From Trichaptum fuscoviolaceum (Eukaryota > Basidiomycota > Agaricomycetes > Hymenochaetales > Trichaptaceae), in contig CAJSYZ010000011.1 of NCBI GenBank assembly GCA_910574455.1, forward strand, positions 124,001-188,000: 64,000 nt of DNA, in the 5' to 3' direction. The notes under the pieces are model-generated. The model was not told the DNA's origin. It saw nothing but the letters and a program-made list of their open reading frames with translations, and did not search any database. Positions 58,472 through 64,000 of the stretch are shown one piece after another; the first letter of the stretch is position 1; every line of letters starts with the position of its first letter. A program made the translations under genes and the position numbers.

Positions 58472-59093
58472 CAGTGTCGGAAGGTCAAAACCCGCCTCTG
58501 GGTGCAGGCCGGAATTTTGCGTCAATGACTGAGATTTCAAAATTTTTGTAATAGAAGTAAGGAAGATATGTTGATTTCTGCGATAAAAAATTTTCCGGTA
58601 CATGTTTCAAATTTTTTGAAGAAATTGAAAAAATTTAGTCGAATTTTAGTCTCTATTGACCTTGGATTGACTGGAAATACAAACAGAATTGTTTTCCGAG
58701 ACTTTCTAGAAAGTCTGTAATTAGGGTTTAATGCTTGAGGCTTCCGGACAAAAGTGTCCGGGTGGACCGGGAAAAAGATATAGAATTGGTAAAACTTGCC
58801 AAACTATTCCACCAGGAAGTCCGGCTTGCAAAAAGACATCGTTTCCGTATATTCCGAAGCCGTGGGAACCTCTTAAAAGGGCTGTATTACTAAATTAGGT
58901 AGCATGTTTCAAAATCCTGGTATGAGATATTTTTCGGAATTAAATTCAAGCAAATCTAATCAATAAGAATGAAAGATATAATGCATTAGAAGCTATTTAC
59001 ACAGTTTCAGGGTCATTGGCGAGTTTTTGTGGCCGGAGAAAAAAAAGTTTTGAAGGGGGGTTCCGAGAGGCGGGTTTTAGCCTTCCGACACTG
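58472..59093. mobile_element. 622-bp MITE with TA target duplication inside the Plavaka gene
   Basis: Both ends begin CAGTGTCGGAAGG, followed by AAAACCCGCCTCT; the inverted match covers about 30 bp inside the element, and flanking CTACTACTA/TAGTAGTAG extends the palindrome. TA stands on both sides (58470-58471 and 59094-59095). The interior is AT-rich with no coding capacity. Its TIR differs from the MITE at 14.25 kb, so it is a different family. Confidence 0.85.
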
Positions 59094-59095
59094 TA

Positions 59096-59748
59096 GTAGT
59101 AGCAGGCAAGCCAAATTAAACTACAACGGATTTGAACACTATAAACTGGATATTAGCAATGACTTTTCAATTTTCCATTCAGCCACCGCGTTCTTTGCGT
59201 ATCGTGGTGAATCGATCCCTATAGAACAAGCAATGAGGGAGGTGATCAGGTCCAGTCCCTCTTGGCGCGGAAAACCTCGACGAGATGCAGTTCTTGTCCG
59301 AGGTGGTTCCCGCAAACAGGGGTTCGCAGGAATGAGAGTTGCCAGGGTTATACTTTTTTTCTCATTCACCGTTAAAGTGGAACGTCAGGAATGCGCTCTC
59401 GTCCAGTTTTTCAAGCGTGTTGGAGAATCGCCCGACCCGAAAACAAGAATGTGGATAGTTGAACCAGCATATGAGTTGGAGAGCTCTACCGCCTGTGTCG
59501 GACGCTGTCCCGGAGTGAATGACAGTGGCAGACATCACTATCACCGTGACTGCAAGGCTCCGAAGCTGTCTGTGATAGATATAGGGGACATCTTTCGTTT
59601 AGCTCACCTCCTTGGGGTCCCGAAGGGTGACGAATCTCCTCCGAAGTCATTGACACCTGAGGAATCCCTGGAATTTTACGATAGATTCTACGTTAACAGA
59701 TTTGCTGACATGCACATGCACGAAACATTGTACGAAACTAGACAATGA
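59096..59748 (+). pseudogene. Plavaka transposase, C-terminal piece
   Basis: With the MITE and one TA removed the frame runs ...SATT|SSSRQAKLNYNGFEHYK without a stop. Family blocks: DFSIFHSATAFFAYRGES, SSPSWRGKPRRDAVLVRG, ARVILFFSFTVK, QECALVQFFKRVGESPD, MWIVEPAYE, LSVIDIGDIFRLAHLLGV and FYVNRFADMHMHE, ending at 59748. The ATG at 59029 lies inside the MITE and is not the real start. The C-terminal end appears complete. Confidence 0.85.
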
Positions 59749-60197
59749 TTACTACTAACTTGAAGTAAAGCTTTTCAATTAGCATACACAACCTTGAATG
59801 TACTATATTGAAACTTACGAGTGAGGACTCGGATATGGCAATGAAACAAAAGGATGTACTAGACGAAACAGACCTTAGTACTACGTATGTAACGTAGTAC
59901 TACACTGGCATTGCAGCATTGGCTCTTAAAGACTAGTAGTACCATGACACTGTTTTAACTTCAACTTCAAGTTATGGTGTTCTTGGCTTGCTTTCAAGTT
60001 GTACAGTATACTACTAGTGGTACACTGGCAATGATATCATGGCAGTAGTATTTCATTCAGGTTGGTCAAGGCAATGTTATTATCAGCAAATCACAAAGCG
60101 ACACAAGGAAAAACTGTAGACACTAGCATAGCGCAAAGATTACATGGGAACTCCAAGTCATAGCTTCACCTCCGAGTCCAGCTCTGCCCCGCAACAG
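59749..60197. repeat. Right border region of the Plavaka unit
   Basis: It carries TAGTACTACGTA, ACTAGTAGTACC, TACTACTAGTGG and CACTGGCA words that echo the left border at 41.87-42.0 kb in inverted orientation. No gene is present. Confidence 0.45.
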
Positions 60198-62640
60198 CTA
60201 GTTGTGGTGACTGTTTCTATTAGAAGACCTTTCTTCCTGCTTGCCATTAGGAAGATACATCGGTGTGCAAATATCCTCAGGCTTTCGGTTCATCACTTCG
60301 CTTAGATAATCGCGATACTGTGAGTTGTAGATCTCTCCCGGTGATAAACTCGTCCTGGCAGTCGAAGCCCCGGCCGTAACCCTTGCTCCGGGTGGTATAT
60401 CGTTACATATCTCGAGCACCGTTGCTATCAGTTGGTCTTGAAATTTATCATAGCGGGTACTATTGTGGGTATCCTTCAAGTCTACGTAAGCCGTGAACTT
60501 CTCAATAGAGTCAAGGACTGCGTCAGTCCTCTCCTCCCGAGCATGTATGATATCGTTCATTACGTGGCGGATTGAACGGGATAGCTGGTTACCCATGACT
60601 GTGTAGAAAAGATCCTCGTTGAGGACTATTTGCAACCACCTCTTGACGACTTTAAAACCATGTATCAACTCCCGCTGAATCCTTTCCAAACGACGGACAT
60701 CTCGTAAGTCGAGTTTCTTCAAAAAATCAGCGAAAGAGGGATTAGGCCCCAAGGCCTTCAAGGTCCTTTTCATGTCTTCAACAGATTTGATGCGAAGGTC
60801 GTCGGCCATAACAAAGTTCGGCACTTCTTCACCGTTATGGAGTGCGCGGACCTTGTCCCAAAGTGTGAGCGCCAGTCTCCGTCCAATCTCCGAGTCTTTA
60901 AAGACTAGATGCTTGTGAACGTCAGGCTGAGGGCGTACCTGAGGCAATCCCCCAAACAGTTGGACCGCAGGCGTTACGAAAGTTCCTGGGTTGTCCACCG
61001 TCATTGAGTAGAGCCTTTCCTGTGCATTGGGCTTGAAATTAAACTGAAGAGCTGCCGATTGTTGGAGGAGTTTGTCAATTTCTACGATGAAATCGTAAAG
61101 TGCGTTGTAATGGAGCTGGAAATATGGTAGAAAGAACCGGAAAGCAGTTAATTTGTTCACCTGAGATGCGTCGAATGGCAGGTTTTGACGTTGCCGAGCT
61201 TCACGATTCAGGATAAATTTGACATGTGGTGGGTCTTTTACCACAGTGTAGGATATTTCTTCCGGTTCCGGGGAACAACTCGAAGTCGGAGGTGGCAAGT
61301 AAACTCGAAGGTATCGTTCAAAGTGTTCATGCATGACGACAGACAATGTCTTAAAGTTGGCGGCAAAGTAATTGAGAGTGCCGGGAACAGAATTCAGTGA
61401 GTACTTGGTTCTCAGTATCTCCTCGCCAGTGAAATCAAGGACAATTGCACAGCCTTCCCGGAGGTAGGTCAGTAGATTATCTGTAAGCTTCCTCATTCTT
61501 ACAGCGTCGCCTGCTTGCCGTGACTAACAAGGGTATGTTTTTAGATGTCACTCTTTTTAGAAATGTGATCATGTTACTTACCCCAGACATTTTGTCTTCC
61601 ACGAGATCGATTGACGCTGATACGTCATTTAAAGTATCTGCAACGTTCTTCTGGACTCCTTCCATCACGGCAAACCTCTTCTCCAAATCCGTAACTCGAG
61701 CCCTCAATTCATTGGAATCCTATTTATGAAATTCCTCCCATTTTTTCAGCTTCTTGGTCAAGTCCTGCAGCTGCTTGACTCCTGCATTTGGATCGTCTAA
61801 GGGCGCGAGCTCAGAGGGGGTTGGCGAATGAGATGAACTCTTTGGGATCAAGTGAGCCGATTCGATGTTTTCTGTGCCAGTGAAGGGTTAGCTTTGGACA
61901 CAGACTATGATAGAAAAGGGAGGAAGAATGTGTTACCTTCGCTTTGATCGACGTTATCAACTTGAGAATCCGATACTCCAATTGCCGGCGAACTGCGCAT
62001 AGATTTTTGGGCAGCAGACACTTTAGAACGCAAATCCGACAACATGTCATTTGGAGTACTACGTGGGCTGCGGCTGAATCGAGGCCGAGGAGTAGGTGAA
62101 GGGGTTGAAGGCTTGAGGACGCTAATTTGAAGAACCCTCTTATTTGGAATAGTCGGATTGTTCTGCGCGACGTCCCGGGAGGAGGGAAAGGAACTCGGTG
62201 AATCAGAGTTCCAGACACGCCTCTGAGTCTCCCCTCGATAGCCATTGGCGCCAAAGTATGTTCCAAGTTCTTCACGCGGTGTATAACTGTTGTGTACGCG
62301 TTGAACGCTGCCTCTATAGTCGCGGTTCGAGTCCGCAGGGTATGAAGAGCTGGTCCTGTCTTGGTATTGCCCACTGGCGCTGGTAAGGCTCGGCCCCGGA
62401 GTGCTCGTGAGACTGTGCTCATAAAGTCTCCGTTTATTACTTCTGTTCTTGCTGTGCCAGTCCTTCTGTGAATACGGCGGTGAATAGTCACGTTCACGGC
62501 CCTTCGAGTACCGATTACGACTGGAACGATGCTCCGACTCGGATTCGGATTCTTCGAAATAATTGTCAGAACCGGCGAGGGGTCCGACTCAAACTCAGGC
62601 TCACCTTCACTTTTCGGGCTGCGCTGACGCTTCTTACTAT
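60198..62640 (-). CDS. Large coiled-coil protein of unknown function, in-frame stop in the middle
   Basis: Product not recognised. The N-terminal part (62640-61940) is Ser/Arg-rich and disordered: KKRQRSPKSE, then after a 54-nt intron ESESESEHRSSRNRYSKGRE, later PRPRFSRSPRSTPNDMLSDL. A coiled coil follows (GVKQLQDLTKKLKKWEEFHK, then DSNELRARVTDLEKRF and VADTLNDVSASIDLVEDKM). A GTAAGT intron leads to the long last exon: MRKLTDNLLTYLREGC, RFFLPYFQLHYNALYDFIVE, RPQPDVHKHLVFKDSEIGRR, SVEDMKRTLKALGPNPSF, ending at 60198. Between the two halves of the coiled coil a TAG (61720-61722) interrupts an otherwise continuous frame with no clear splice sites, so the gene may be a recent pseudogene. Its place beside the Plavaka unit may be chance. 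Confidence 0.55.
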
Positions 62641-62654
62641 TGTATTAGTGAATA

Positions 62655-62820
62655 GCATGAGCAGTACCCACAGGTATAGGTACCCATACCTGCGGGTACA
62701 ACATTTTTTACCTCTGGATGACAACCTGTAGGTAATTACATAACAGGTACCTGTACCCACAGGTATGCCTACAGGTATATGGGCATACCTGGTCATAGCA
62801 GGTACCCGAAGGTAAAGACT
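62655..62820. repeat. Cluster of GGTAC-type palindromic repeats
   Basis: The words ACAGGTACCTGTACCC, ACAGGTAT, GGGCATACC, GCAGGTACCC and their complements recur about ten times in both orientations, allowing hairpins such as AGGTATGCC/GGGCATACCT. A further copy (CAGGTACCTGTGGGTACATG) stands at the very end of the window (63971-63990). Confidence 0.8.
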
Positions 62821-63010
62821 TACGGAAGAGGTGATAATCCACCCACCACCACCCATCCCCAACCTTGTAGGTGCCTAGATCGCGAAGAATCAGTACACGG
62901 AACCAACTACGCTAATTGACAGCTTACCCCGAGAGATGACAGCCATGCACACTTGCCTGAGCTGGACGGCGGGACCACCCGCAACGCAGGGCAAAAGCAG
63001 CAAGGAGGCA
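62821..63010. other. Intergenic
   Basis: Nothing is recognised. It lies downstream of the thioredoxin-like pseudogene. Confidence 0.35.
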
Positions 63011-63582
63011 TTAAAGCTCCTTCTTTGCGCCGCCCGAGGTGGGGAACTTGAACACATTTGAGGCGCGGTATGGGATGTTGTCCTTGATTGCGAGGAGAAT
63101 GGGCTAACAAGTGAGTTCGGAGGGAACGGCAAAGCATGAGCAGAGCGAGGTATTTGAGGAAGTTAAGATTTTTGGTAAGGCAAGCAGAATGTTGGAAGCC
63201 AACGTCAGCTGCACACGCTTGCGCATCCTTTCTCCGTGAAGGAAGAGGTACAGCACAGGCAGCTCTTTGTGATGTAGTGTTCGTAGTCGTCCTGATTCTT
63301 GGTTTCGACATCTCTACAAGACCATGCATTAGAACATATTATATGATTGAGCAAGAGGGACTTACAGAGATATAACCTTCCAGCAAATTTGCGCAGCTGC
63401 TCAAACTTGCGTCCGCCAGAGAATTCTGTCTTGTGCATGCCGCTGTCCTTGCCGGCCCAGATAGCCTTATATCCCTCCTCGCCTGTCGCCTCATTGCAGT
63501 TCACCTCAGTGATATTCAGCTTGCGCGCAAGCGAGCGATAACTTGAGTCCAAATGGGTGCGATTTTCTTGCAGTGGCCACAC
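63011..63582 (-). pseudogene. Thioredoxin / protein disulfide isomerase-like pseudogene fragment
   Basis: Reading from 63582, CGHCKKIAPIWTQ is a PDI active site (CxxC with CGHC) lacking the usual APW before it. The frame then shifts to SYRSLARKLNIT, EVNCNEATGEEGY, AIWAGKDSGMHKTEFSGGRK and FEQLRKFA, which match the rest of the domain (LA..LNI.VAEVNC....EGYPT..Y.AGKDSG). Residues around the cis-Pro are missing. Further left a third frame ends PILLAIKDNIPYRASNVFKF and KKEL, like the next domain of such proteins. With no start, a frame break in the active-site helix and lost segments, it is not functional. PDI-like enzymes form disulfides in the ER. Confidence 0.65.
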
Positions 63583-64000
63583 CTGTCAAAAATTCATTGA
63601 TTGATTATTTCCGGGTGAGAAGAGAAATGCACCTATAAACATAGAAGGTGCATCGGTCTCAGCGTTGGCGTTGGAGGATACGGAACGACCGACGGATGCT
63701 AGGTGAGCTGTTCAGCGTACGTCAAGGATATTCGATGGTGTCAAGTGCGGATGTGCCGCCAATGCGCAGGTTGGACCGTGTGGCTACATCTGCCGCTGAG
63801 CTTCGCAAAAAAGGGATAGCGCTTTGAGGTGGACTGTTGATGCTGCGCCTGAGTAGCGACAACGGGAGTTGTCATGGACGGCCAGCACGCGGTATTGGGA
63901 GCAGAGAGTGTCAAGCAAGATGTGTCGCGGCCAAAGATGACGCGTCAACCCTCTTCGCCAAATAAGGCAGGTACCTGTGGGTACATGACTTGAAAATTAA
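63583..64000. other. Intergenic to window end
   Basis: No gene is recognised. The last 40 bases carry one more GGTACC-type palindrome like those at 62.66-62.82 kb. Confidence 0.4.

Larger units (their letters stand above)
41840..60130 (+). mobile_element. Plavaka-type DNA transposon, interrupted twice (approximate limits)
   Basis: The unit holds a transposase gene in three pieces (42076-43747, 56786-58471, 59096-59748). Two later insertions lie inside it: an LTR retrotransposon (43748-56785 with its TATAT duplication) and a 622-bp MITE (58472-59093). In both cases deleting the insert plus one copy of the target duplication makes the reading frame continuous, which shows the order of events. 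Outer borders are inferred from repeats rich in CTA/TAG triplets near 41.87 and 60.0 kb. Confidence 0.75.

Noticed and set aside
59029..59095. ATG at 59029 as start of an independent 239-codon gene
   Set aside because: It lies inside the MITE; the real coding sequence is the Plavaka C-terminus that begins after the TA duplication.
1..64000. CRISPR arrays, bacterial operons, ribosome binding sites
   Set aside because: Introns, gene families and transposons show fungal nuclear DNA; no such features are expected and none were seen.

Overview
The window is nuclear DNA of a filamentous basidiomycete, most likely an Agaricomycete. The genes have many short introns (about 45-65 nt, GTRNGY...YAG). 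The families present are typical of that class: a FunK1-type kinase, a TKL-like kinase with the usual mushroom-type N-lobe, a DM9/DUF3421 protein, a DUF6532-like protein and a Plavaka transposase. No rRNA, tRNA or CRISPR array was recognised. Splice models below were built by hand; three of them (DM9 protein, Msb1/Mug8 protein, cyclophilin) give spliced lengths that are exact multiples of three. || Layout: 0-14 kb holds accessory genes on the minus strand with one plus-strand gene: a His-Pro repeat protein, a FunK1 kinase with a frame break, an aldo-keto reductase (AKR7-type) pseudogene, the intact DM9 gene, a small conserved fungal protein with a frame break, and a TKL-like kinase with a frame break. 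A 0.6-kb segment upstream of the AKR pseudogene is duplicated at 1.46-2.08 kb. A 540-bp MITE lies at 14.25 kb. || 15.9-30 kb is a quieter core-like region: a 1358-residue Msb1/Mug8-domain protein and a cyclophilin with a mitochondrial-type leader, separated by long gene-poor stretches. 30-37 kb carries two small related unknown genes, a coatomer beta-prime fragment and a badly decayed but intron-containing copy of the splicing factor gene CLF1/crooked-neck. 37.5-41.7 kb is a multi-exon DUF6532-like gene with acidic tandem repeats. || 41.8-60.1 kb is a nest of transposons. A Plavaka-type transposase gene (plus strand) is split by a 13.0-kb chromodomain-containing Ty3/Gypsy element (minus orientation). 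That element has two 549-bp LTRs that look identical, a 5-bp TATAT target duplication, and a pol gene that has lost the integrase catalytic core. It is itself split by a 2.5-kb element with palindromic terminal inverted repeats. A 622-bp TA-flanked MITE interrupts the Plavaka gene a second time. Removing the LTR element or the MITE on paper, with one copy of its target duplication, restores the Plavaka reading frame at each junction. || 60.2-64 kb has a coiled-coil protein gene of unknown function with an in-frame stop, a block of GGTAC-type palindromic repeats, and a thioredoxin/PDI-like pseudogene. The general theme is gene decay and transposon nesting around a few intact housekeeping genes.
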